Shown here piece after piece: positions 18,657 through 27,978 of a stretch of DNA of 64,000 nt. The DNA lies in contig JANQLB010000116.1 of assembly GCA_028280805.1 (NCBI GenBank), positions 33,183 to 97,182 of the forward strand, read 5' to 3'. The notes below the pieces were generated by a model that saw only the letters and a list, made by a program, of their open reading frames with translations, ran no database searches and was not told the DNA's origin. The position numbers and the translations under genes are program-made. The DNA is from Tissierellales bacterium. GTDB lineage: Bacteria; Bacillota; Clostridia; Tissierellales; VENL01. How positions within the stretch are numbered: position 1 is the first letter of the stretch; the number at the start of each line of letters is the position of its first letter.

Positions 18657-19278
18657 AATATTTTCCTTTCTCTAACTTTTTTTTAAAATTTTCATACCAC
18701 CTAATTTCAAATTCAGTTGACTGAATACCGTAATCTAATGTAGCTAAGTTGAAAGTAGCTATATCTCTAATACATTCTTCATTTGTCTGTTTTCCTGCAC
18801 AACTTCTAAGTTGTTCTAAATGTTTAGGATTATCCATATTGCTTTCAATAAATTCATCTACTCTCTTGTCTATTTTTGGTAAATTATTTCTAATTTCATA
18901 TAAATCTTTCAAATTAGTTTTTTGTTCATCAATGTATGCTTGAATTAAATCTATTCTTTTTTCGTCCATAACTAAACCCATAAAATACATTTTACTAAAT
19001 TCTATATTTTTAGCTTTTTTACTACTCATTGGCTTAGATAACCATTTGAGAAAATAATCCTTTCCTGTTTCTTTAATATGGTATATTTTTTTATTTACAC
19101 CATTGCTAACACATTCGTTATACTCTATCATGTCATTTGCAAGTAATTTCTTTATAGCTGCCTGAATTGCACCCATACTACTACTGCTCATATCACTTAA
19201 ATAAGTTTGAATATAATTTTTTATTTCATAAATTGTTAATTCTTTTAGCAATAGCAACCCTAATATCATTTTGTCCAT
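18649..19278 (-). CDS. PadR-family regulator
   Basis: 209 residues. The N-terminal winged helix starts DKMILGLLLLKELTIYEI, with SMGAIQAAIKKLLANDMIEY and the wing KIYHIKETGKDYFLKWL, followed by a long-helix C-terminal domain (PadR subfamily with Vir_act_alpha_C-like end). AAAGGAG lies ten bases before the ATG. The promoter upstream is overlaid by a 12-bp inverted repeat, so the protein probably represses itself and the serine hydrolase. Confidence 0.88.
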   Translation of the reverse strand: MDKMILGLLLLKELTIYEIKNYIQTYLSDMSSSSMGAIQAAIKKLLANDMIEYNECVSNGVNKKIYHIKETGKDYFLKWLSKPMSSKKAKNIEFSKMYFMGLVMDEKRIDLIQAYIDEQKTNLKDLYEIRNNLPKIDKRVDEFIESNMDNPKHLEQLRSCAGKQTNEECIRDIATFNLATLDYGIQSTEFEIRWYENFKKKLEKGKYYE

Positions 19279-19305
19279 TGGTTAAATACTCCTTTCTTCA
19301 ATATA

Positions 19306-19340
19306 TTACTAATAGTAACATTACTATTAGTAATTGTCAA
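19306..19340 (-). promoter_or_regulatory. PadR promoter with overlapping palindromic operator
   Basis: On the minus strand TTGACA (19340-19335), a 17-base spacer and TACTAT (19317-19312). Arms TTACTAATAGTA (19306-19317) and TACTATTAGTAA (19322-19333) are a perfect 12-bp inverted repeat separated by ACAT, covering the spacer and -10. Confidence 0.8.
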
Positions 19341-19361
19341 GGATTTTATTTTTGATTACTA

Positions 19362-19386
19362 TTGGGATCAGGTTAGAATACATACA
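19362..19386. repeat. Diverged copy of the CTAGAACACATA motif
   Basis: GGGATCAGGTTAGAATACATAC matches the end sequence of the 17427-17597 element with a few changes. Confidence 0.35.
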
Positions 19387-19508
19387 AAAAAGATATCGAA
19401 TGAGTGTGCTTCAGAGAGGATAGATGTGAAAATACATACCTAAGAATATCTGAATAATCTTACAAGTATCAATCATGTTGTGGGTATTATAGAAAGAAAA
19501 AACTTCAT

Positions 19509-19560
19509 TTCGATACAAAATATAACCATTCTTTATCTAGTGGATATATTTTGTATCGAA
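19509..19560. repeat. Inverted repeat with CGATACAAAA core (left border)
   Basis: TTCGATACAAAATATA (19509-19524) and its exact complement (19545-19560) form a 16-bp stem around a 20-base spacer, just past the 3' end of the minus-strand lipase gene. A related repeat lies at 23242-23293. Confidence 0.6.
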
Positions 19561-19576
19561 AAGTAAAAAGTATTGA

Positions 19577-20797
19577 CTATTGAATTGCGTTACTTTTTGT
19601 ACCTCTATAAATAAAGTCATATTTATCAATAACATTATCTACTTTGTCTCTATTTTCTGTATTATATCCTACATTATTGAACCATGTTACAACTAATTCT
19701 GTTAAAGAATAGACCATCTCATCAGCTTTATGATAACCTAACATCTTATCATTAATAATAAAGGGTAGAAATTCTTTAAATACTAACATATCCGTAATAA
19801 ATCCCATATGATAAATATCCTTATAAGTATAGACATCCGGTTGATGCTCACTTTCCATTAATTTTTCAGGCAGCATGTTATACTTTTTAAACCATTCAGA
19901 AAATGGTTCTATTTCAGCATTTTCTTTATACTTATTCTCATATACTTTCAAGTAATCACTTAAAACAATAGCTGTTGGTTTACTATGATTCATGTCATTA
20001 AAAATACTGCCGTCAATGTTCATTGCTGAACTAAATCGCTCATCTGTTGCTAAAGTCTCTATCGATGCTTGTCCACCAAAACTATGTCCAAAAACACCGA
20101 TCTGTTTCATATCAACTAATGGTCCAAATATTCCTAATTCACCATCTTTATCTAAAGCATCCAAGACAATGCTGTGATCACTTACCCATATTTCACTTAA
20201 ATGTTTTCTATAACTATCTCCTTCTGTCCCTAAATCCCATAATTTATCTGTATTTACGGTTCTAGCAATTCTCCCATTAGGAAATTCAACAACAGCTGCT
20301 GTATAGGGATGATCTACTCCGATAACAATAAAACCTTTACTAGCAATTTGCTCCAGTAAACTCGTATATAGTACCGTATTACCCGTTAGACCCGGAGAAA
20401 ATATCAATAAAGGATACTGCCCTTCCTTCGGTTTTGCATCCTTAATTAGATTAGGTTGAAAGGGTCTTGTGATAAATTGTGCGAATGGCAGGGGTAAGTA
20501 ATTTTTCAATTCAACTTCTGATAAGTACTCCATGCTTTTCATCTTAATTTCATCAGAAGGATAATAGACACTTACCATTAGTTCTCTTTCATTCGTCTCT
20601 TCTGAAAGTAATTCTTTAACACCTGTGTCTTTAATATATATTCTTTGATATCCTACAGAATACTCACCCTGTAACTTAGGGAAGTTTCCCTTTCCTCTCA
20701 AATTACTAATAATCCATGGTCCGGTAAAAACAATAGTAGCCATCAAAATAAGACTGATTAAAACGATAGCAGTTCTTTTGATCCATTTCCTTTTCAT
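19577..20797 (-). CDS. Membrane-anchored lipase of the PAF-acetylhydrolase/dienelactone hydrolase type
   Basis: 406 residues. The N-terminus has a basic stretch and one membrane segment (about 9-30) and no obvious cleavage site. The alpha/beta-hydrolase core has LIFSPGLTGN, GVDHPYTAAV and nucleophile GHSFGGQA, with candidate His in SEHQP or HMGF; this pattern fits PAF-AH isoform II-like enzymes that cleave short or oxidised acyl chains. AAAAGGAG precedes the ATG. It is divergent from a response regulator gene, 226 bases apart, which may control it. Confidence 0.82.
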   Translation of the reverse strand: MKRKWIKRTAIVLISLILMATIVFTGPWIISNLRGKGNFPKLQGEYSVGYQRIYIKDTGVKELLSEETNERELMVSVYYPSDEIKMKSMEYLSEVELKNYLPLPFAQFITRPFQPNLIKDAKPKEGQYPLLIFSPGLTGNTVLYTSLLEQIASKGFIVIGVDHPYTAAVVEFPNGRIARTVNTDKLWDLGTEGDSYRKHLSEIWVSDHSIVLDALDKDGELGIFGPLVDMKQIGVFGHSFGGQASIETLATDERFSSAMNIDGSIFNDMNHSKPTAIVLSDYLKVYENKYKENAEIEPFSEWFKKYNMLPEKLMESEHQPDVYTYKDIYHMGFITDMLVFKEFLPFIINDKMLGYHKADEMVYSLTELVVTWFNNVGYNTENRDKVDNVIDKYDFIYRGTKSNAIQ

Positions 20798-21023
20798 ATT
20801 TGTTATCTCCTTTTAATGATTTTTTACTATTTTATCAAAGGGTCATTAATTCTAGTTGACATGAACCTTAACTCATCCTTAAATAAAAATTTAAGGCTCT
20901 AATCAACTTGCTTTTTGTAGTATTTTATTGATAAAATGAAAGCGGTTAATCTATTTGTCATTTATTGAAGTCATCGTTTAAAGAATACTTAACCTCTTTC
21001 ATCGAAACATATACAAAAGGGAG

Positions 21024-21743
21024 TTGATTAAGATTATTTCAAAAAAAATATTAGTAATAGATGATGAAGAAGCCTTACTAACACTCTTAAGTGCAGTATT
21101 TAAAAAAGAAGGCTTTATCAATGTGAAAACAGTCAATGACAGTATTACTTCTGTTGAAGTGTGTAGAAATTATAAGCCTGATATAATCATTTTAGACATT
21201 ATGATGCCAAATAAAGATGGATTTGAGGTATTAAAAGAAATACGTAAATTTACACTCGCTCCTGTTTTATTTTTATCAGCAAAAAGCGAAGAGTTGGATA
21301 AGTTATTGGGGTTAGGTTTAGGAGCTGATGATTATATAACAAAACCTTTTTCAGCCAAAGAAATGGTGAGTAGGGTGAAAGCTCACCTGCGACGAATCGA
21401 TCTTATAAAACAATCATTGAATATCCATAGAAATAGTTTGAAAACAGATAAATTCACCATAAATTTTGCAGAAGGAAAGATAGAAAAAGATAATAAAGAT
21501 TACTTTCTAAGAGCGAAAGAGCTTAAAATTCTAAAATTTCTAGTAGACAATACCAATATAATTTTAACAAAAGAACAGATTATTCAAGAGGTGTGGGAAG
21601 ATACTTTTATTGGCTATGATAATACTTTAATGGTTCATATAAGAAGGCTGAGAGAGAAGCTTGAAACCGATCCAGCCAATCCTAAATACCTTATTACTGT
21701 AAAAGGGTTAGGTTATAAATTTTGCTTAATTGATTCAAATTAG
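21024..21743 (+). CDS. OmpR-family response regulator
   Basis: Receiver domain with IDDEE and phospho-acceptor Asp58 in LDIMMP, Lys in TKPFS, then a winged-helix DNA-binding domain ending TVKGLGYKF. The start is uncertain. A TTG at 21024 sits one base from the AAGGGAG ribosome site, too close. The in-frame ATT at 21033 has a nine-base spacing and gives the usual short lead before KKILVIDD, so an AUU start is possible. It is followed 51 bases later by its kinase and is divergent from the lipase gene. Confidence 0.9.
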   Translation: MIKIISKKILVIDDEEALLTLLSAVFKKEGFINVKTVNDSITSVEVCRNYKPDIIILDIMMPNKDGFEVLKEIRKFTLAPVLFLSAKSEELDKLLGLGLGADDYITKPFSAKEMVSRVKAHLRRIDLIKQSLNIHRNSLKTDKFTINFAEGKIEKDNKDYFLRAKELKILKFLVDNTNIILTKEQIIQEVWEDTFIGYDNTLMVHIRRLREKLETDPANPKYLITVKGLGYKFCLIDSN

Positions 21744-21794
21744 CTAATTATTTTACCTATTATCTAATATCTATTTCAGGAAAGGCGTCTTCAT

Positions 21795-23213
21795 ATGAAA
21801 AATAAAAAATTCTCTTACATGAAAATATCTTCTCTTTTTACTAGAAGTGTTCTTATTTTATTTACTATACTCATACTTTTAAATATGCTTTTAATAGCAC
21901 AAATATTTCAAACCAATTCAAAACTCAATATAGATGAATATAGTAATATTATTAATAACTCTATTCATTATAAAGATGATTCACTGTTTTTAAGTAATGA
22001 AGGTAAAGAACTACTACTAAATCATAATCTATGGATTCAAATAGTTGATCCATCATTAACGGAAGTTTTTTCATTTAATAAACCGTTAGATGTACCATTT
22101 AGTTACAAGCCAATAGAATTCATACATGCGTATAAATATGATATTGCTGATAGTTCACTTTTCGTTTTTGAGAAAGAGCTAAATGAAAAGAAATACTCTT
22201 ACTTTTTAGGATTTCCACTAGAGGTAATCACTAAATATAATGTCCAATACAATCCTACAATAGTTACAAGTTTATTGAATGGAAATATTATCACGATTCT
22301 TTTTCTCAATTTATTTATTATTTTCATTTATAGTTTTTTCTATTTTTCTAAAAAAATTGCAAAACCAGTACAAAAGATCATGGAGTCTATTATCCTTATA
22401 TCAAAAGGAAAATATCATCCAAATGCACAGAAAAAAAGTTTGTATAAAGAAATTTTTGATTGTCTAGATGAGCTAGCTGTTAAATTAGAGAGAAACAAAT
22501 TAGAAAAACAGTTGTTAGACCAACATAGAGAAAAATGGATTTCCTATATTAGTCATGACATGAAAACCCCTCTTTCATCCATTAAAGGATTTACTGAGCT
22601 AATGAAAGATAAAGATTATTGTTTTACAGAAAGCGAAATTAGGCAATATTCATCTATCATTTATGAGAAGGCTGTATATATGGAAGAGTTCATTAAGGAC
22701 TTAAACATCATTCATAAGCTTAAAAAAAGCGTGATTCCACTGACTATAAAGCCTATCAACCTTGTACTGCTTATCCAGCAATTAATAGAAGAAGTACTAT
22801 TGATACCAAAATTTAGTGATAAAAAAATTCGATATACCAACAATTCTGATGTAATTTATATAAATGGTGATGCTAAATTATTAAAGAGAGCTTTATTAAA
22901 CTTCATAATAAATTCTTTACTCTACAGTAATATGAATCCAGAAGTTTTTATTAAGGTTAGTGTTGTTGGCAAAAATGTAGAGATTAGTATCATTGATAAT
23001 GGTAGAGGTATAAGTTCGGAGGAACTACCTTTTATCTTTGAGCAATATTATCGAGGAACGAATACAAATGAAAATTCAGAAGGATCTGGACTGGGAATGG
23101 CAATTGCTTATGAGATAATAAAGCTTCATAAAGGAGAATGTAAAATTGATAGCCAAATGGATGTTGGTACTCATTTAAAGATTTATCTACCAATAACCAC
23201 AAATAATTTTTGA
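21795..23213 (+). CDS. Sensor histidine kinase
   Basis: 472 residues. Two membrane segments (about 14-36 and 162-185) enclose an extracellular sensor of about 125 residues; then a HAMP-like linker, phospho-acceptor His254 in SHDMKTPLSSIKGF, and an ATPase domain with NFIINSLLYS, DNGRGI and GSGLGMAI. It should phosphorylate the preceding regulator. An envelope signal connected to the neighbouring lipase is inference. Confidence 0.9.
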   Translation: MKNKKFSYMKISSLFTRSVLILFTILILLNMLLIAQIFQTNSKLNIDEYSNIINNSIHYKDDSLFLSNEGKELLLNHNLWIQIVDPSLTEVFSFNKPLDVPFSYKPIEFIHAYKYDIADSSLFVFEKELNEKKYSYFLGFPLEVITKYNVQYNPTIVTSLLNGNIITILFLNLFIIFIYSFFYFSKKIAKPVQKIMESIILISKGKYHPNAQKKSLYKEIFDCLDELAVKLERNKLEKQLLDQHREKWISYISHDMKTPLSSIKGFTELMKDKDYCFTESEIRQYSSIIYEKAVYMEEFIKDLNIIHKLKKSVIPLTIKPINLVLLIQQLIEEVLLIPKFSDKKIRYTNNSDVIYINGDAKLLKRALLNFIINSLLYSNMNPEVFIKVSVVGKNVEISIIDNGRGISSEELPFIFEQYYRGTNTNENSEGSGLGMAIAYEIIKLHKGECKIDSQMDVGTHLKIYLPITTNNF

Positions 23214-23241
23214 ATCGTTTGAATACTGATGAAAATAAATA

Positions 23242-23293
23242 TCAATACAAAACAAAGACATCTTTCAAACAGATATACCATGTTTTGTATCGA
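23242..23293. repeat. Inverted repeat with CGATACAAAA core (right border)
   Basis: TCAATACAAAACA (23242-23254) and TGTTTTGTATCGA (23281-23293) pair with one mismatch and lie just after the kinase stop codon. The right arm shares TTTTGTATCGAAAA with the repeat at 19509-19560. The rest of 23214-23513 holds no supported gene. Confidence 0.55.
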
Positions 23294-23513
23294 AAATTTA
23301 ACCTAATTATTTGTTGCACTCATTATAACAGCTTGCTTATTAGAGACAGTAATTACTTTGTTTTGCATATCTTTCTTGATGCTATGGAAAAAAAGTGTGT
23401 TATGATGTTAAGCTACCTCACAGCCGTTCGGTACAATAAGATGAATATCATATATTTAACTTATGATAAGTTATAGAGGACTATTCTATCTTAAAAATAG
23501 TGGAGGTATTGAA

Positions 23514-24578
23514 ATGGAGATAAGAATAAATGAGGAGTTTCTTAATCAGGTAGTAGAAAAGATACTTAAAAACAAGAATGTTTTCGGTGTTGCTCTTTGT
23601 GTGGAAAGCGGTAATCACAAGTTTTCGTGGTCAGGAGAGGGTGGAAATATAAAAAAAGATGATAAGTATTTCATTACAAGCGTAAGTAAATTGTGCGTTT
23701 CAACAATTGTACTACATTTAAGATCTCGAAACTTCATCAGATTGACAGATCCCATCAATCACTACTTGTCTGATTATGTGATGGATGGTTTACATGTGTT
23801 AAATGGCGTAGATTATTCTACAGAGATAACTGTCGGTCAGCTTCTATCCAACACTTCGGGAATTCCTGATTATTTATCCGTCAAACAAGCTAGCGGCAAA
23901 ACAGCTGATTTTGAACTTAATCAAGGAATAGATCAATGCTGGACATTGGAAAAAGTACTGGAAAGTGTTAAGAAGCAGAAACCCAGATTTAAACCGGGTA
24001 AACGAGGGAAAGTACATTACTCTAATACAAACTACAGGTTATTGGGATTAATTATTGAACAAATAACCGGAAAGACAATTAATAATGTTTTTAAGGAATA
24101 CATTTTTGATGAATTAAATTTAAAAAAAACATATGCCTATCTGGATACTAATGATAAAACTCCGGTAACAATGTACTACAAAACAAACGAAATTCACATC
24201 CCTAGCTGTATGGCTTCAGTTACCGCTGAAGGCGGTATTGTATCCAATGCTGTAGAAACTATGATAATATTAAAAGCTTTTTTTAATGGACATTTTTTTC
24301 CTATGGAGGATTTGGAAGAACTAAAAAAATGGAACTTCATCTTTTTTCCTTATCAGTTTTACTTCGGCATTGGACTGGAAAAGTTATGGGTACCTTGGGT
24401 AACATCACCTAAAAAATCTATAAAAGAGATATTAGGTTTTTGGGGTTCATCTGGAGCTTTTGCGTTTCACAATACTGATACCGATTTATACTTTACTGGT
24501 ACAGTAAACCAATGGAATGGATTTGGTCATAAGGCAGCATATAAAGCGATGATAGAAATCATAAGAGCTGCTTCATAA
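23514..24578 (+). CDS. Serine hydrolase, beta-lactamase class C family (paralogue)
   Basis: 354 residues from the ATG behind GGAGGT (23502-23507); an upstream ATG at 23463 has no ribosome site. Ser56-V-S-Lys59 is the SxxK motif, HYSNTNYRLLG carries the canonical YxN, and the third motif region reads GFWGSSGAF. No signal peptide. It is clearly related to the 17640-18656 product but has no regulator of its own. The substrate is unknown. Confidence 0.85.
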   Translation: MEIRINEEFLNQVVEKILKNKNVFGVALCVESGNHKFSWSGEGGNIKKDDKYFITSVSKLCVSTIVLHLRSRNFIRLTDPINHYLSDYVMDGLHVLNGVDYSTEITVGQLLSNTSGIPDYLSVKQASGKTADFELNQGIDQCWTLEKVLESVKKQKPRFKPGKRGKVHYSNTNYRLLGLIIEQITGKTINNVFKEYIFDELNLKKTYAYLDTNDKTPVTMYYKTNEIHIPSCMASVTAEGGIVSNAVETMIILKAFFNGHFFPMEDLEELKKWNFIFFPYQFYFGIGLEKLWVPWVTSPKKSIKEILGFWGSSGAFAFHNTDTDLYFTGTVNQWNGFGHKAAYKAMIEIIRAAS

Positions 24579-24855
24579 TGATTTTGGGGTTTTTCTTCAA
24601 CAATTTTAAGCTTATAGCTCGATATATTACTATATTTTAATTTATTGATCAAACCTTATTTTATATAATTCTGCAACTTATTTTCAGAATATTAATAATC
24701 GGCTTTCCCGTCAGAGAATCTATAGATTATAAGTAAATAATAAAGAAATTTTCCATATGCTTAAACTAAATCCATCAATAGTGCCTAAGATAAAAAATGA
24801 TGCTGTATTAATAAGACAAATAAGAATTATACTGATAATAAGTCTAGAGAATAAA
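24579..24855. other. Intergenic, nothing recognised
   Basis: A/T-rich with only short open frames; together with the following terminator it separates two convergent genes. Confidence 0.4.
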
Positions 24856-24886
24856 AAATGCTTAGTGTTATCAGCACTAAGCATTT
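24856..24886 (-). terminator. Rho-independent terminator of the cupin gene
   Basis: AAATGCTTAGTG / CACTAAGCATTT, a perfect 12-bp stem with a seven-base loop; on the minus strand it is followed by TTTTTTAT. Confidence 0.8.
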
Positions 24887-24899
24887 CATTTACATATTA

Positions 24900-25436
24900 T
24901 TAGTTGTAGTTTTGTTCTGCAGCTTCTGCATCTGCTTTAGTTTCATGAATTGTACCATATGGATGCTGAGGTGGTGCATAAATAGAATATAATTTAATAG
25001 GTTTATTACCTGTATTGATCAGATTGTGCCATGTACCTGCCGGTATAATGAAGGCATAATCATCATAGACTTTTCGTTGAAAATCTAAATTATCTTTTCT
25101 ATCTCCCATCATAACAATACCTTGACCTTCTTCAATACGTATAAACTGATCAAGATTAGGATGAATCTCTAAACCTATGTCTTCACCAACGTTGATACTC
25201 ATCAAGGTAAGTTGTAAATGCTTTCCTGTCCATAAAGCGGTACGAAAATTGTTGTTTTGTTTAGTAACATCTTCAATATTAACTACAAATGGCGCTGCCC
25301 CATAATCCTTTAATTCAATAAACCGGTTTGGATTATACATTGGTGTGTTATGATAGTAAGTATATGGATACATTGTATAACCATTATACATTGGGGTGTT
25401 AAAATAGTAAGGAAATGGTTTATAATAATTATACAT
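24900..25436 (-). CDS. Tyr-rich N-terminus plus cupin domain protein
   Basis: About 178 residues from the ATG nine bases after AAAGGA; an earlier ATG at 25445 is too close to that site. Residues 1-38 are a Tyr/Asn/Pro-rich stretch with repeated NTPMYN units. The rest is a cupin: metal ligands EIHPNLDQFIRIEEG in motif 1 and PAGTWHNLINTG in motif 2. The low-complexity Tyr-rich head is like that of some spore-coat or surface proteins. The cupin may be an isomerase, a dioxygenase or a binding protein; I cannot choose. Confidence 0.8.
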   Translation of the reverse strand: MYNYYKPFPYYFNTPMYNGYTMYPYTYYHNTPMYNPNRFIELKDYGAAPFVVNIEDVTKQNNNFRTALWTGKHLQLTLMSINVGEDIGLEIHPNLDQFIRIEEGQGIVMMGDRKDNLDFQRKVYDDYAFIIPAGTWHNLINTGNKPIKLYSIYAPPQHPYGTIHETKADAEAAEQNYN

Positions 25437-25611
25437 ATTACTCATTCCTTTCATAGTCTTTATATTAGAATATGCTGTATAGTAAGAGAAAGTGCTAAAG
25501 ATCAAAAGAAATTTTGCTTACATCATTACATACTGAGTCTTACTTTATACAACGGATTTTCATACAAAAATATAAAGCTTTTAAATTTATTGATTAAAGG
25601 AGGAAAAGAAC

Positions 25612-26076
25612 TTGTATTTAATTAATAAGATAACAAATGAAAATATGAAAATAGAGATAAGTAATTATATACTAAGAGAATTGCCGGAATGGTTTGGAAT
25701 AGAAAAATCGATAGTTGAATATGTAGAAAATTTAAAAGACAAAGATTTTTATGCTGTATTTGATAATAAATTACCTTTAGGATTTATTTGTATAAAATAT
25801 AATAATCCTTATACTGCAGAAATATATGTTATGGGCATTTTAAAAAATCATCATAGAAAAGGGATTGGTAAAAAGTTAATACAAAAATGTGAGGAGGAAT
25901 TGAAATGTTGTACAATTAAATATTTAATGGTAAAAACATTAGGGGAATCTCATCCTGATGAAAATTATAAAAAAACAAGGCAATTTTATAGTAAAGCAGG
26001 ATTTTATCCCTTAGAGGAGATTAAAGAGATATGGGGCAAAGAGAATCCATGCTTAATAATGGTTAAGAATATATAA
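25612..26076 (+). CDS. GNAT family N-acetyltransferase
   Basis: 154 residues. The TTG start is supported by AAAGGAGG eight bases upstream. The acetyl-CoA-binding motif A is clear (IYVMGILKNHHRKGIGKKLI), followed by YLMVKTLGESHPDENYKKTR and FYSKAGFYPLEEI, so the fold is complete. The substrate is unknown. A tiny open frame (26104-26181) with a weak ribosome site follows and is not counted as a gene. Confidence 0.85.
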   Translation: MYLINKITNENMKIEISNYILRELPEWFGIEKSIVEYVENLKDKDFYAVFDNKLPLGFICIKYNNPYTAEIYVMGILKNHHRKGIGKKLIQKCEEELKCCTIKYLMVKTLGESHPDENYKKTRQFYSKAGFYPLEEIKEIWGKENPCLIMVKNI

Positions 26077-26198
26077 TATATCAGGGATATTACGAGAGGT
26101 ATTATGATAGCAATAAAAGAGCTTGAATTACAAGACTTTAATAATATAAGGGTTACAAAAGGTAAATTAAAGATTAATTAATAAAGGAGAGATTTTAT

Positions 26199-26618
26199 AT
26201 GTTGAAGGCAAAAAAAATTTTTATTATAGCTGTAAGTTTAATTTTGATATTATTAGTAGTTATAAGTATATTACCCTTAACTCCGGTTAATACATCATTA
26301 TCAAAAGTTGTTGGTGAATATGACACAAGTGGATGGCATAATTCTTTTGGGGACTCACTTTCCTATGCAGTTGGTATGAATATTAGAGGCAAGCCTGTTT
26401 TTAAAAATCCAAATAAAGCATTTCGCCAAGCTATGAGGGATTACAAATTAGGATTTAAAGCTATAAGGAAGGAATTCGAATTATTACCAGTTAATAAATT
26501 AAATTATCGAATGTATCAGACTTATGGATCTCAGCTTACAACTGGAAGTGATGAAGAAAAAAGACAAGGCATAATTATATCACAATTTTTCGATATATAT
26601 GAAAACAGTTTTAGATAA
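26199..26618 (+). CDS. Small secreted or membrane-anchored protein, unknown
   Basis: 139 residues. Residues 8-28 are strongly hydrophobic after a Lys-rich start, giving a signal anchor or uncleaved signal. The outer part (SGWHNSFGDSLSYAVG ... FRQAMRDYKLGFKAIRKEFEL) belongs to no family I recognise and has no cysteines. TAAAGGAGAG precedes the ATG. It lies 99 bases before an acyltransferase gene and may be cotranscribed with it. Confidence 0.65.
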   Translation: MLKAKKIFIIAVSLILILLVVISILPLTPVNTSLSKVVGEYDTSGWHNSFGDSLSYAVGMNIRGKPVFKNPNKAFRQAMRDYKLGFKAIRKEFELLPVNKLNYRMYQTYGSQLTTGSDEEKRQGIIISQFFDIYENSFR

Positions 26619-26717
26619 ACCAAATAAATATGGTTTATATTATGTTTCTCTTAAAATATTTACTTAAGTATAGAAGAATAGTATTAAAAATTATATGTTG
26701 ATAGGAGTTTATAAAAA

Positions 26718-27773
26718 ATGAATCAAATTGCTAGAAGATATGATTTAGATATGTTGCGTGTCATCGCCATTATACTACTAATGATTTATCATACAGCTCT
26801 TTTTTTTACATCTTTTGCAAAGTATATATTTTTCATTCAGAATGATGAGCCATTGGAATGGCTTTGGAATCTAATGTCAATTCTTAATGTTTGGCGAATT
26901 CCATTATTATTTTTTGTTTCTGGAATGGGTGTGTATTTCGCATTTAAAAAAAGAAATTGGAAACAACTATTGAAAGAACGTTCCAAACGCATTCTAATAC
27001 CTTTCCTGTTTGGTTCATTCATCATTGTTCCCATTTATTTAATACAGTTTTCTAACTATTACAATATAAAGTATTCATACTTCCCAAGTCCGGGACATCT
27101 TTGGTTTTTAGGAAATCTAATAGTATATGTTTTCTTAACGTTGCCATTCTTGTTGTATTTGAAGAAGCGTTCTGAGCATGTCTTAGTTGTTAAGTTTCGA
27201 AGATTGTTGGAGAAATGCCAATATTTCGTTTTCGTTTTAGCAGTTCCGTATGTAGCTGTAGCCTTTTTTACTCCAAATACAGTAGCTTATAGTAGCTACT
27301 CTCTTACAGGACATGGTTTTCGAGTAGGATTGATTTCATTTTTACTTGGTTTTTTTATACTTATTATAGGTGATCATTTTTGGAAAGTGATTGCCCATCT
27401 GAAATGGCTGTGTGTTATAATAGCATTTATTTTGTATTTAGCACGTGTTTATTACTTTGACTTTCAAACTGCACATTGGTTAACAGCCACAGAATCAATT
27501 AATTGGATTTTTGCGGTCTTTGGATTTAGTTATTCATATCTTAATCGTCCTTTTAAGCATATAAAATACTTAAGCAGGTCAGTGCTACCGATTTACATCA
27601 TTCATATGCCTGTCATGTATTTAGGTGCAATACTCGTCATACCGCTAAATATCTCTTCAGTCATTAAATTCATTTTGATTACGGTGTTTACTATCTTAGG
27701 ATGTTTTTTCATATACGAATACATCATACGCAGAATTAGGTTTTTACACATTTGCTTTGGGATGGCTCGTTAA
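26718..27773 (+). CDS. Acyltransferase-3 family membrane protein
   Basis: 351 residues with about ten membrane helices. The N-terminus RYDLDMLRVIAIILLMIYHT contains the family's (R/D)xxxRxxA..H pattern, and LLFFVSGMGVYFAFKKR with PGHLWFLGNL are also typical. Family members O-acetylate cell-surface sugars, peptidoglycan or small molecules at the membrane. ATAGGAG precedes the ATG. The acceptor is unknown. Confidence 0.85.
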   Translation: MNQIARRYDLDMLRVIAIILLMIYHTALFFTSFAKYIFFIQNDEPLEWLWNLMSILNVWRIPLLFFVSGMGVYFAFKKRNWKQLLKERSKRILIPFLFGSFIIVPIYLIQFSNYYNIKYSYFPSPGHLWFLGNLIVYVFLTLPFLLYLKKRSEHVLVVKFRRLLEKCQYFVFVLAVPYVAVAFFTPNTVAYSSYSLTGHGFRVGLISFLLGFFILIIGDHFWKVIAHLKWLCVIIAFILYLARVYYFDFQTAHWLTATESINWIFAVFGFSYSYLNRPFKHIKYLSRSVLPIYIIHMPVMYLGAILVIPLNISSVIKFILITVFTILGCFFIYEYIIRRIRFLHICFGMAR

Positions 27774-27925
27774 TTAATACTAAGAAAGCTTAAAAAACAA
27801 GAAGGTGGAGTAGTAACTTATTCATATATATATACATCAACAAAGAGTAGGTACTAAAAATAGAGAGTTAGGTTAGAAAAATTAGAACTTGACAGTTTGT
27901 TTTAAAAATAATTTTCAAATACCTA

Positions 27926-27956
27926 TTGACATTGACGTAACGTGAAGGTGTATTAT
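27926..27956 (+). promoter_or_regulatory. MerR-type promoter with 19-bp spacer
   Basis: TTGACA (27926-27931) and TATTAT (27951-27956) are 19 bp apart, the overlong spacing of MerR-activated promoters. The spacer contains the near-dyad TTGACGTAACGTGAAGG. Confidence 0.8.
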
Positions 27957-27978
27957 GAAATAGTCAGGAGGTGAAACT

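Noticed and set aside
23210..23476. 88-codon frame after the kinase gene
   Set aside because: No ribosome site and it runs through the inverted repeat at 23242-23293.
26104..26181. 25-codon frame between the GNAT and small membrane protein genes
   Set aside because: Weak ribosome site, no family, too short to support.
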